The notes below the pieces were generated by a model. The model worked only from the letters and a program-made list of their open reading frames with translations, had not been told where the DNA came from and made no database searches. This document shows positions 1-5,598 of a stretch of DNA of 7,300 bases, one piece after another (positions within the stretch are counted from its first letter, which is position 1; the number at the start of each line of letters is the position of its first letter). Source of the stretch: Hyphomicrobiales bacterium. Its GTDB lineage: Bacteria > Pseudomonadota > Alphaproteobacteria > Rhizobiales > Xanthobacteraceae. The stretch is taken from assembly GCA_016201085.1 (NCBI GenBank), contig JACQDO010000093.1, positions 1 to 7,300 on the forward strand. Reading direction: 5' to 3'. The translations under genes and the position numbers were made by a program.

Positions 1-620
1 ACGTTGCCGAGCCCGATCAGGCCGATCGGCGTCGAGCCGCCGAGGATGGCGTTGGTCGCCTCGCCGCCGCCCTTGAACGGCACGCGCACCCAGTCGCCGC
101 CTTTGTCGCGCTTGAGTGCGTCCATGTAGACGACGCACGGGATCGACGCCGTCAGGTAGCTCAGCGTTCCCGCCTTCTGCTTCGACACCGCGACCAGCTC
201 GTCGACCGTCTTCGCCTTGAGGTCGGAGTTGATCACCAGCACCTGGATCAGATGGAACAGGTTGACGATCGGGGCGAGGCCTTTTTCCGGATCGTAGGAG
301 ATGTTTTTGAACAAGAACTGATTGTAGGCGATGGTGTCGACGTTGATGATGCAGATGGTATAGCCGTCCGGCGTGGCATCCTGGCAGGCGCGCGCGGCGA
401 GGCCGCCGGATGCGCCGGGGCGGTTTTCGATGATCAGCGGCTGGTTGTTGAGATGCGGCCGCATCGATTCGCCCAGCACGCGCATGAAGATGTCGCTGAT
501 GCCGCCGGCGCTCGAGGTGGTGAGCACGCGGATCGGGCGGGTCGGATAATCGTCGGCGGCGAGCGCCGATGTAGCAAAAACGCTGGCGGCGATGGCCGCC
601 GCGGCCAGTATTTTTTTCAT
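1..620 (-). CDS. Tripartite tricarboxylate transporter substrate-binding protein (TctC/Bug family), partial
   Basis: Reading the minus strand from the ATG at 618-620 gives 206 codons without a stop, and the C-terminal part lies beyond position 1. The protein starts with a classic Sec signal peptide (MKK, then an Ala-rich hydrophobic core, then SALA|ADDYP, cleavage likely after residue 21). The YPTRPIRVL start of the mature protein, the PGASGG turn (residues 68-73), the DGYT segment (85-88) and DPEKGLAPIV (110-119) are family hallmarks of periplasmic Bug receptors, which capture small organic acids for TctAB-type or related transporters. A GGAGG Shine-Dalgarno (626-630, minus strand) sits 5 bases before the ATG and fixes the start. 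No tctA or tctB is visible, but Bug genes are often orphans in this group. The ligand cannot be told from sequence. Confidence 0.9.
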   Translation of the reverse strand, partial: MKKILAAAAIAASVFATSALAADDYPTRPIRVLTTSSAGGISDIFMRVLGESMRPHLNNQPLIIENRPGASGGLAARACQDATPDGYTICIINVDTIAYNQFLFKNISYDPEKGLAPIVNLFHLIQVLVINSDLKAKTVDELVAVSKQKAGTLSYLTASIPCVVYMDALKRDKGGDWVRVPFKGGGEATNAILGGSTPIGLIGLGN

Positions 621-639
621 GTGGTCCTCCCTCTCCGCC

Positions 640-736
640 GTCATCGTCCGCGAAGGCGGACGATCCAGTATACGCTGGCGCCTCATGTCAGCCGAGGCGC
701 TTGTGATTACTGGATGCCCGCTTTCGCGGGCATGAC
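640..736. repeat. Palindromic intergenic repeat, copy 1
   Basis: The 128-bp gap between yqeY and the transporter gene is almost filled by a nested palindrome. The outer arms are GTCAT (640-644) and ATGAC (732-736). Inside are a hairpin with 9-base arms (643-651 and 656-664, loop GAAG), the arms ATCCAGTA/TACTGGAT (663-670 and 708-715), GCGCCTC/GAGGCGC (678-684 and 694-700), and ATGCCCGC/GCGGGCAT (714-721 and 726-733, loop TTTC). From memory, repeats with CGTCAT ends and inner ATCCAG/CTGGAT arms are widespread between genes in Bradyrhizobium relatives. It lies within the likely minus-strand yqeY-to-transporter transcript and could stop or stabilise RNA, which is inference. Confidence 0.75.
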
Positions 737-748
737 CGTTGCTATTGT

Positions 749-1204
749 TCAGCCTGCCAACTTCGCTTTCACCATCCCGCTCGCCTTGCCGAAATCCATC
801 TGCCCGGCATATTTGCCGCGCAAGCTGCCGATCACCTTGCCCATGTCCTTCATGCTGGCTGCGCCGGTCTCCTTGATGGCCGCCTCGATGGCCGCCGCCA
901 TCTCGGCCTCCGACATTTGTTTCGGCAGGTAGCCGGAGATGATGGCGATCTCCTCCTGCTCCTGCTTGACCAGGTCGGCCCGGCCGCCCTTCTGGTAGAG
1001 CTCGACCGATTCATGGCGCTGCTTGATCATCTTTTGCAGAATGCCGAGCACTTCGGCGTCGCCGAGCGCCGGCTTGCCTGCCCCGCGCGCCTCGATATCG
1101 GCGTTCTTGAGGGTGGAATTGACCATGCGCAGGGTGGAGACCGCCCGCTCGTTCTTGGCCTTTTGAGCTTCGGTCAAGGCTTTATTGATGTCGTCGCGGA
1201 TCAC
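749..1204 (-). CDS. yqeY: GatB/YqeY domain protein
   Basis: This is a 151-residue protein that fits the YqeY family in length and pattern along its whole sequence: MIRDDINKAL at the N terminus, TLRMVNSTLKNADIEAR (24-40), a charged helix with RHESVELYQKGGR (63-75), ISGYLPKQMSEAEM (89-102) and MGKVIGSLRGKYAG (121-134). The family resembles the tRNA-binding tail domain of GatB, but its stand-alone function is not settled. The start is GTG (cac at 1202-1204 on the plus strand). AAGGAAAGG lies 12-20 bases upstream, a rather long spacing. In many alphaproteobacteria yqeY is next to dnaG/rpoD, but here the downstream neighbour is a transporter binding protein. It is divergent from carA, which is the arrangement I remember in Bradyrhizobium relatives. 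Confidence 0.93.
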   Translation of the reverse strand: MIRDDINKALTEAQKAKNERAVSTLRMVNSTLKNADIEARGAGKPALGDAEVLGILQKMIKQRHESVELYQKGGRADLVKQEQEEIAIISGYLPKQMSEAEMAAAIEAAIKETGAASMKDMGKVIGSLRGKYAGQMDFGKASGMVKAKLAG

Positions 1205-1272
1205 GGGGGAGCCCCTTTCCTTAGACTTTTATCTGCTGGGGGCGGCGTGAATCGGCCCCTTGCCTCTCCTCT

Positions 1273-1292
1273 TATAATACGCAACTAAGAGG
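1273..1292 (+). promoter_or_regulatory. carA -10 box and ribosome binding site
   Basis: A perfect TATAAT lies at 1273-1278 in the 90-bp divergent region between yqeY and carA. The hexamer 17 bases upstream is not a good -35. AAGAGG (1287-1292) is the only purine-rich ribosome site and is just 2 bases from the carA ATG. If the box is used, the transcript would start near 1285 and the 5' leader would be about 10 bases. No minus-strand promoter for yqeY stands out in the same gap. Confidence 0.4.
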
Positions 1293-1294
1293 CC

Positions 1295-2521
1295 ATGACC
1301 CAGCCGTCAAAGCCTGCCGCCGGCCCTGCTCCGGGCGCTTGGATTGAGCCCAAGCCGACCGCGCTTCTGGTGCTGGCCGATGGCACCGTGCTGGAGGGAT
1401 GCGGGCTGGGGGCGATCGGCACCGCGGTCGGCGAGGTCTGCTTCAACACCGCCATGACCGGTTACGAGGAAATCCTCACCGACCCCTCCTATGCCGGGCA
1501 GATCATCACCTTCACCTTCCCCCATATTGGCAATGTCGGCACCAACGAGGAAGACATCGAGACCGTCAACATGGCGGCGACGCCGGGCGCGCGCGGGGTC
1601 ATTCTACATAGCGCCATCACGCGGTCGTCGAACTACCGCGCCAGCCGGCATCTCAACGACTGGCTCAAAAGCCGCGGCATCGTCGGGCTGGCCGGCATCG
1701 ACACCCGCGCGCTCACCGCGCTGATCCGCGAGAAGGGCATGCCCAACGCCGTGATCGCGCACGCGCCCGACGGCAAATTCGATCTCGCCGCGCTCAAGAA
1801 AGAAGCCAAGGCCTGGCCGGGCCTCGTCGGCATGGACCTGGTGCCGATGGTGACGAGCGGCCAGCGCTTTTCCTGGGACGAGACGCCGTGGGCCTGGGGC
1901 GAGGGCTTCGGCCGCCAGGACAAGCCGGATTTCCATGTAGTGGCGGTCGACTACGGCATCAAGCGCAACATCCTGCGGCTGCTCGCCGGTTCGGGGTGCA
2001 AGGTGACGGTGGTGCCGGCCAAGACCTCGGCCGAAGACATCATGGCGCTCAAGCCGGACGGCGTGTTCCTGTCGAACGGGCCGGGCGATCCGGCGGCGAC
2101 CGGGCAATACGCCGTGCCGGTAATCAGGACGCTGATCGACAGCGGCACTCCCACGTTTGGCATTTGCCTCGGCCACCAGATGCTCGGCATCGCGGTCGGC
2201 GGCAAGACCATGAAGATGCATCAGGGCCACCACGGCGCCAATCATCCGGTCAAGGACCTCACCACCGGCAAGGTCGAGATCACCTCGATGAACCACGGCT
2301 TCGCGGTCGACAAGGACTCGCTGCCGAAGAATGTCGAGCAGACGCACGTCTCGCTGTTCGACGGCTCCAACTGCGGCATCGCGCTGAAAGACAGACCGGT
2401 GTTCTCGGTGCAGTACCACCCGGAGGCTTCGCCCGGCCCGCGCGACAGCCATTATCTGTTCACCCGCTTCGTCGACATGATGCGGCAGGCCAAAGACGGC
2501 AAAAAACGCAAGATCGCGTGA
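1295..2521 (+). CDS. carA: Carbamoyl-phosphate synthase small (glutaminase) subunit
   Basis: At 408 residues this is slightly longer than E. coli CarA. It hydrolyses glutamine and channels ammonia to CarB for carbamoyl phosphate, which feeds arginine and pyrimidine synthesis in the cytoplasm. The N-terminal small-chain domain is clear (TALLVLADGTVLEG 22-35, MTGYEEILTDPSYAGQI 54-70, GIDTRALT 134-141). The class I glutamine amidotransferase domain follows from about residue 213, with SNGPGDP (260-266), the nucleophile elbow GICLGHQ with Cys291, MNHGFAVD (332-339), and His375/Glu377 in YHPEASPGP. All catalytic residues are present. The start is supported by a short variable N terminus before the conserved KPTALLVLADGT segment. 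carB is not next to it but starts 4151 bases after the carA stop. Confidence 0.98.
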   Translation: MTQPSKPAAGPAPGAWIEPKPTALLVLADGTVLEGCGLGAIGTAVGEVCFNTAMTGYEEILTDPSYAGQIITFTFPHIGNVGTNEEDIETVNMAATPGARGVILHSAITRSSNYRASRHLNDWLKSRGIVGLAGIDTRALTALIREKGMPNAVIAHAPDGKFDLAALKKEAKAWPGLVGMDLVPMVTSGQRFSWDETPWAWGEGFGRQDKPDFHVVAVDYGIKRNILRLLAGSGCKVTVVPAKTSAEDIMALKPDGVFLSNGPGDPAATGQYAVPVIRTLIDSGTPTFGICLGHQMLGIAVGGKTMKMHQGHHGANHPVKDLTTGKVEITSMNHGFAVDKDSLPKNVEQTHVSLFDGSNCGIALKDRPVFSVQYHPEASPGPRDSHYLFTRFVDMMRQAKDGKKRKIA

Positions 2522-2535
2522 GGCGCGTCCCGGCG

Positions 2536-2556
2536 TTGACACCCATCGGGTTACAA
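2536..2556. promoter_or_regulatory. Putative HigA operator dyad
   Basis: TTGACACCC (2536-2544) and GGGTTACAA (2548-2556) are inverted copies matching at 7 of 9 positions around a 3-base centre. The dyad covers the -35 box and most of the spacer of the higBA promoter. HigA-type antitoxins usually repress their own operon through such dyads. That this one is the operator is inferred from position and symmetry. Confidence 0.4.
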
Positions 2557-2564
2557 CATATCGT
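2536..2564 (+). promoter_or_regulatory. higBA promoter
   Basis: There is a consensus TTGACA (-35, 2536-2541), a 17-base spacer and TATCGT (-10, 2559-2564), all inside the 48-bp gap between carA and higB. The predicted start point falls at about 2570-2572, on or next to the higB ATG (2570), so the toxin message could be leaderless. No Shine-Dalgarno precedes higB, which agrees with that. Confidence 0.6.
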
Positions 2565-2569
2565 GCCGC

Positions 2570-2848
2570 ATGATCCGCAGTTTCCGGCATCGGGGACTGA
2601 GACTGCTGCATGAACGCGGCGATGCATCGCGTATTCATGCGGCCCACCGCAACCGGATTGCGCGAATTCTCGGCTATCTGAACATGGCGCGGGCGCCGCG
2701 TGACATGGATTTTCCGGGACTTCGTCTGCACCCGTTAACCGGAAATTTGAGCGGGTTCTGGAGTGTTTCCGTTTCGGGCAACTGGCGCATCATCTTTCGC
2801 TTCGAAGATAACCACATCTGCGACGTCGATCTGGTCGACTACCATTGA
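2570..2848 (+). CDS. higB: HigB-family toxin (RelE/ParE superfamily mRNA interferase)
   Basis: This 92-residue protein has the usual HigB length. HigB toxins cut mRNA on the ribosome until bound by HigA. The C-terminal half is diagnostic: FPGLRLHPLTG (48-58), FWSVSVSGNWRIIFRFED (63-80) and the terminal DVDLVDYH (85-92). Against the Proteus HigB active site as I remember it, His54, Asn71, Asp90, Tyr91 and His92 are present, but the usual Lys57 (HPLKG) is Thr here. The toxin is first and the antitoxin follows after 9 bases, the order typical of higBA. The ATG at 2570 is the only sensible start, with no ribosome binding site in front. The toxin is probably functional, with the Thr57 change as a caveat. 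Confidence 0.95.
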   Translation: MIRSFRHRGLRLLHERGDASRIHAAHRNRIARILGYLNMARAPRDMDFPGLRLHPLTGNLSGFWSVSVSGNWRIIFRFEDNHICDVDLVDYH

Positions 2849-2857
2849 GGTGACATC

Positions 2858-3175
2858 ATGCCGACGCTCAATCCGCCGCATCCCGGCGAAGGACTGAAGG
2901 AGGATGTGCTCATCCCGCTCGGCTTGACGGTCACCGAGACGGCCAAGGCGCTCGGCATCAGCCGCAAGACTTTGTCGGAAATCGTCAACGGCAAGTCGCC
3001 GATCACGCCGGACATCGCGGTCCGTCTGGAGCGCGCTTTCTCCAATCCGCCGGCCGACATGTGGCTGCGCCTGCAGGCGGCTTACGATCTGCGTCGCGCC
3101 GAACACCGATTGAAGAAAAGTTCCGTGCGCCGTCTGCGAAAGCCCGCCACGGAACGCAGGCTGCGGGTGGCGTAA
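2858..3175 (+). CDS. higA: HigA-family antitoxin (XRE helix-turn-helix)
   Basis: This is a 105-residue antitoxin that neutralises HigB and should repress the operon. It opens with the family signature PPHPGEGL (6-13). It then has an XRE-type helix-turn-helix at about residues 24-45 (VTETAKALGISRKTLSEIVNG) and continues with ITPDIAVRLERAF (49-61) and ADMWLRLQAAYDL (66-78). The last 25 residues form a strongly basic tail (EHRLKKSSVRRLRK), longer than I expect for the family. GAGGTGA at 2847-2853, overlapping the higB stop, is a good ribosome site 4 bases before the ATG, so the antitoxin has a clear translation signal that the toxin lacks. The stop is 5 bases before the methyltransferase start. 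Confidence 0.95.
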   Translation: MPTLNPPHPGEGLKEDVLIPLGLTVTETAKALGISRKTLSEIVNGKSPITPDIAVRLERAFSNPPADMWLRLQAAYDLRRAEHRLKKSSVRRLRKPATERRLRVA

Positions 3176-3180
3176 CGCGA

Positions 3181-3876
3181 ATGGCCGACTGGATCAGTTT
3201 CTACGACCTGCGCCATTCGCTGATCTACGTGAATGCGCGCCATCGCGACGTGCATTACCGCCAGATCGCCGAGGACATCCGCGCACACGTGCCCTCGGCC
3301 AATGCCGCGGTGATGGACTATGGCTGCGGCGAGGCGACTTCGGCCGATCACCTGGCCGAAGCCTGCGCCCATCTCACCATGGTGGAAGCCGCGCCCAATG
3401 TGCTGGCGGCGCTGAAGGCGCGCTACGGCGGCAACGGCAAGATTTCCGTGGTCACGCCCGCGGAGGCGGCAGCGATGCCGACCGCCTCGTTCGATCTGAT
3501 CGTGCTGCATTCGGTGGCGCAGTATCTCAGCGGCGCCGAGCTCGACGGCCTGCTGGCGACGTTCCGCCAACTGCTCAAGCCCGAGGGCCTGCTGGTGGTG
3601 GGCGATATCGTGCCGCCGCGCTTCGCCGCTCCCGCGGCGGCGCTGTCGCTGCTGCGCTGCGGCGCCGCCAACGGTTTCTTCATCGCAGCCGTATTCGGAC
3701 TGATCCGCATCGCGGTGTCGGATTATCTGCGGCTCAAGAGCAAAGTCGGCCTGTCGCATTACGAGGAGGCTGCGATGCTGGACAAATTGACGCGCGCCGG
3801 ATATTCGGCGCGCCGCGCGCCACGCAATATCGGCCACAACCAGTGGCGCATGACGTTCCTCTGTCGGCTGGCTTAA
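3181..3876 (+). CDS. Class I SAM-dependent methyltransferase
   Basis: The protein has 231 residues if it starts at the ATG at 3181 (MADWISFYD). The frame is open further upstream, but only inside higA. The Rossmann methyltransferase core is plain: motif I VMDYGCGEA (44-52), the acidic ribose-binding end of strand 2 in MVEAAP (67-72, Glu69), motif II SFDLIVLHSVAQYL (103-116), and LLKPEGLLVVGDI (131-143). A hydrophobic stretch at about 158-180 (GAANGFFIAAVFGLIRIAV) could touch the membrane. The substrate is unknown. I remember a gene of this type near carAB in Rhodopseudomonas/Bradyrhizobium, so it may be the older resident and higBA a later arrival. The only ribosome-site candidate is a weak GGGTGG (3165-3170), and with a 5-base gap from higA it is probably co-transcribed and translationally coupled. 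Confidence 0.9.
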   Translation: MADWISFYDLRHSLIYVNARHRDVHYRQIAEDIRAHVPSANAAVMDYGCGEATSADHLAEACAHLTMVEAAPNVLAALKARYGGNGKISVVTPAEAAAMPTASFDLIVLHSVAQYLSGAELDGLLATFRQLLKPEGLLVVGDIVPPRFAAPAAALSLLRCGAANGFFIAAVFGLIRIAVSDYLRLKSKVGLSHYEEAAMLDKLTRAGYSARRAPRNIGHNQWRMTFLCRLA

Positions 3877-3883
3877 CCTTCGC

Positions 3884-4024
3884 CGTCATTCCGAGGCGCG
3901 AGCCATAAGCGCGTTTACGCGCGTCTTCGACGCGCTATGGCGAGCGAACCCGGAATCCAGAAACGCACTCCAGAATATGTATCTGGATTCCGGGTCCGCG
4001 CCTTCGGCGCGTCCCGGAATGACG
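3884..4024. repeat. Palindromic intergenic repeat, copy 2
   Basis: This 141-bp element has perfect outer arms CGTCATTCCG (3884-3893) and CGGAATGACG (4015-4024). Its inner arms are also perfect over 13 bases (3948-3960 and 3983-3995, core GGAATCCAG/CTGGATTCC). Small hairpins inside include GCGCG/CGCGC (3909-3913, 3918-3922) and the near-match CCATAaGCGCG/CGCGCTATGG (3903-3940). The ends and the ATCCAG/CTGGAT centre match the plan of copy 1 at 640-736. It begins 8 bases after the methyltransferase stop and ends 6 bases before the aldo/keto reductase remnant stop, so it could separate two convergent transcripts. Confidence 0.85.
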
Positions 4025-4029
4025 AAGAA

Positions 4030-4214
4030 TTAATCCCACCCGCCCGGCACGCGGCCCTTTGGATTGGCGACGCGGCCGTTCGGCCGCTTGAGCGCGGCGA
4101 TGCGCGTCATCTCGTCATCATCAAGCGCAAAATCGAACACGTTGAAATTGCCGGCGATGCGCCGCGGCTGCGACGAGAACGGAATGGCGGCGACATTCTG
4201 CTGCAGCAGCCAGC
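4030..4214 (-). pseudogene. 3'-terminal remnant of an aldo/keto reductase gene
   Basis: On the minus strand this encodes only the last 60 residues of the aldo/keto reductase that is complete at 5599-6438 (Trp220 to Asp279) and ends in its own TAA (tta at 4030-4032). Positions 4031-4214 match 5600-5783 with 9 substitutions and no gaps. Six changes are silent. Three alter the protein: Met222 to Leu, Gln236 to Arg and Asp240 to Gly. Similarity stops abruptly at 4214, and an in-frame TGA lies just upstream, so it cannot be a working gene. The preponderance of silent changes suggests this end was part of a functional gene until fairly recently, such as an allele from a relative or a tandem paralogue. 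Confidence 0.9.
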
Positions 4215-4283
4215 TTCACTTGATCAGCAAACCGCGAAAACTCCGCCTGTTCAATGCCGTCCCAACCATGCCAAGCAATTAAA

Positions 4284-5420
4284 TCACCACCAAGACGATT
4301 TTCGTCCACACGTTCCTGGCCTTGGTACCCCACCAAACCATTTCTTAGAGTTTGCTACGAGCCCGCATTTGACGCGCGCCGCTGCCATATCACTGGCAGC
4401 TAATTCTTCACATCCCTTACCGCGTCCACTTAGCTTTACCTCTTCGCAAGCATACACCGAACCCGGTTGTGTCGGTGAAGGTTGAAACTCTCCGGTTCTT
4501 AGGAAGTGACCGCTCAGTGCGTTTTCGAGTTTTGGGATTAAATCGTGTGAAACATTATAGCGGCGCCGCTCTCTGTTGTCTCTTGGCTTCGGCTCAAGTG
4601 GTGAAAACCTTACTTCAATTCCTAGTTTTCTAAGCACATCTTCTACGGCCGCAAATTCCATCTCCGAGAAAGTCGTCGCTTCAAGTTCAAGGTCACCCGT
4701 TGAAGTCGATATCGAAGATTTAATAAGCACGGTGTTCCCCCATCTGTCGAAGAAAACGTCGTAGCTTCTCACCCCCAAGAGTGTGAGGACCAGGAGAGAG
4801 CCTGCCACATAGAGTAGGAATGATCCCCATCGCGGGAAAAATCGGCTGATGTCCTTGGTATCGTAGTCCGTAAGAAGATATTTTTGAACTGCATCCGCAT
4901 GGAGCGAAAGGATCAGCTCTTCGAGTTCTCTTTCTCGCTGTTTGATACGCTCTGCTGTAATCGTCTTGGCTGTCGTGACGCCTGTTAGAGCCTCGATTCG
5001 TTTTATAACATCTGCATCAAGAACTGGGTCGAGGCGAGCCAGAACAATTTCCAACCGACGCTGTGGATTAGCTCGAAGGAAAAGTTCGTGCTGGTCTTTG
5101 ACAAATTCTTCGGGGCTTCCGAAACGTTTTATTTCAGAGGGACAGAATAGCTGGTAGAGGAGAATACCAAGCGCATAGCAGAGACTCGCCGCGTATAGCC
5201 ACCGAAGTGTTGAAGGGAATGGTGCAGGCGCACCAAACCATTCCATTATGGGCGCGGCACGCACATACAGTTCGTGAAATACCGGAATTAGTAAGAGCAC
5301 CCCGTAGGAAATATTGAAATACTTGACGGCTCCAAATCCGCGAACGGTCCTCCACCGGACAAGGGAATTGACGGCCTCCCAAATGTTTCGCAACACAGGC
5401 CAGCGTTCGGATACCCCCAT
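4284..5420 (-). CDS. Unrecognised three-helix membrane protein
   Basis: I do not recognise this 378-residue protein. It starts at the ATG at 5418-5420, with AGGGGG 3 bases before it and a second AAGGAG further up. Two hydrophobic helices at about 35-55 (NISYGVLLLIPVFHELYV) and 73-92 (RWLYAASLCYALGILLYQLF) are followed by a charged region of about 100 residues with a probable coiled coil (155-180, ERIKQRERELEELILSL). A third helix lies at about 198-216 (WGSFLLYVAGSLLVLTLLG), then a soluble C-terminal domain of 160 residues with a very basic patch (RDNRERRRYN, 280-289) and four cysteines after residue 320. There is no signal peptide and no enzyme motif I know. Codon use is AT-richer than in all neighbours, which suggests transfer. 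The last 20 residues approach the remnant junction, so the native C terminus may have been altered. Confidence 0.8.
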   Translation of the reverse strand: MGVSERWPVLRNIWEAVNSLVRWRTVRGFGAVKYFNISYGVLLLIPVFHELYVRAAPIMEWFGAPAPFPSTLRWLYAASLCYALGILLYQLFCPSEIKRFGSPEEFVKDQHELFLRANPQRRLEIVLARLDPVLDADVIKRIEALTGVTTAKTITAERIKQRERELEELILSLHADAVQKYLLTDYDTKDISRFFPRWGSFLLYVAGSLLVLTLLGVRSYDVFFDRWGNTVLIKSSISTSTGDLELEATTFSEMEFAAVEDVLRKLGIEVRFSPLEPKPRDNRERRRYNVSHDLIPKLENALSGHFLRTGEFQPSPTQPGSVYACEEVKLSGRGKGCEELAASDMAAARVKCGLVANSKKWFGGVPRPGTCGRKSSWW

Positions 5421-5454
5421 TGTCCCCCTAATAATCTCTCCTTATTCACACAAT

Positions 5455-5479
5455 ATATTACATCATCATACTGTAATAT
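5455..5479. promoter_or_regulatory. Perfect inverted repeat upstream of the membrane-protein gene
   Basis: ATATTACA (5455-5462) and TGTAATAT (5472-5479) are perfect 8-base inverted arms around 9 bases, centred 47 bases upstream of the ATG at 5420. On the minus strand it lies just upstream of the ribosome site, where a -10 region would be, and contains TAATAT. The size and symmetry suggest a dimeric repressor or activator site rather than a terminator, since no G/C stem or T run follows. The regulator is unknown. Confidence 0.45.
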
Positions 5480-5598
5480 CGCGCCGACTCCTACATCCCC
5501 CGTTCCTCCGTTGAGCGAAAGTACTCGAGCCGGATCAGCAGTGGGTTTTTGATGCCTCAATTCATCTTATTCAATAGATACAGCGCTTCCCTCCATCG

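Larger units (their letters stand above)
4215..5598. other. AT-richer inserted segment between duplicated aldo/keto reductase ends
   Basis: Base use changes sharply here. The row 4501-4560 has 25 G/C of 60, against 40 of 60 for carA row 1741-1800. The segment is bounded on both sides by copies of the aldo/keto reductase 3' end and carries one membrane-protein gene. I see no integrase, transposase, terminal inverted repeat or tRNA. The 69 bases at 4215-4283, downstream of that gene's stop, hold no feature I can name. The 178 bases at 5421-5598 are its AT-rich upstream region. Confidence 0.7.

Noticed and set aside
252..932. A long plus-strand frame across the transporter gene, repeat and yqeY end
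   Set aside because: It is antisense to two genes with clear family signatures and crosses a palindromic repeat.
1604..2731. A 375-codon minus-strand frame opposite carA
   Set aside because: It is a shadow frame caused by high G/C third positions. The plus strand encodes a complete CarA.
3082..3837. A 251-codon minus-strand frame opposite the methyltransferase
   Set aside because: It is His/Arg-rich shadow coding with no motif. The plus strand has all the methyltransferase motifs.
4121..4336. A minus-strand open frame containing QAEFSRFADQVKL, which resembles QAEYHPFLDQSKL of the aldo/keto reductase, just past the repeat edge
   Set aside because: The DNA match is only about 60 percent over roughly 42 bases, against 95 percent in the repeat. 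It is in a different frame from the remnant and needs a TTG start. It could be a diverged second remnant, but chance cannot be excluded.
4222..5540. GATCAGCA occurring near both inner edges of the insert (4222-4229 and 5533-5540) as a target duplication
   Set aside because: It is only 8 bases, not at the actual edges, and easily explained by chance.
5421..5560. A minus-strand open frame upstream of the orphan gene (LSLNGGTGDVGVGAILQYDD...)
   Set aside because: It runs on out of frame into the orphan gene, has no good ribosome site and covers the dyad. It is more likely non-coding upstream DNA.
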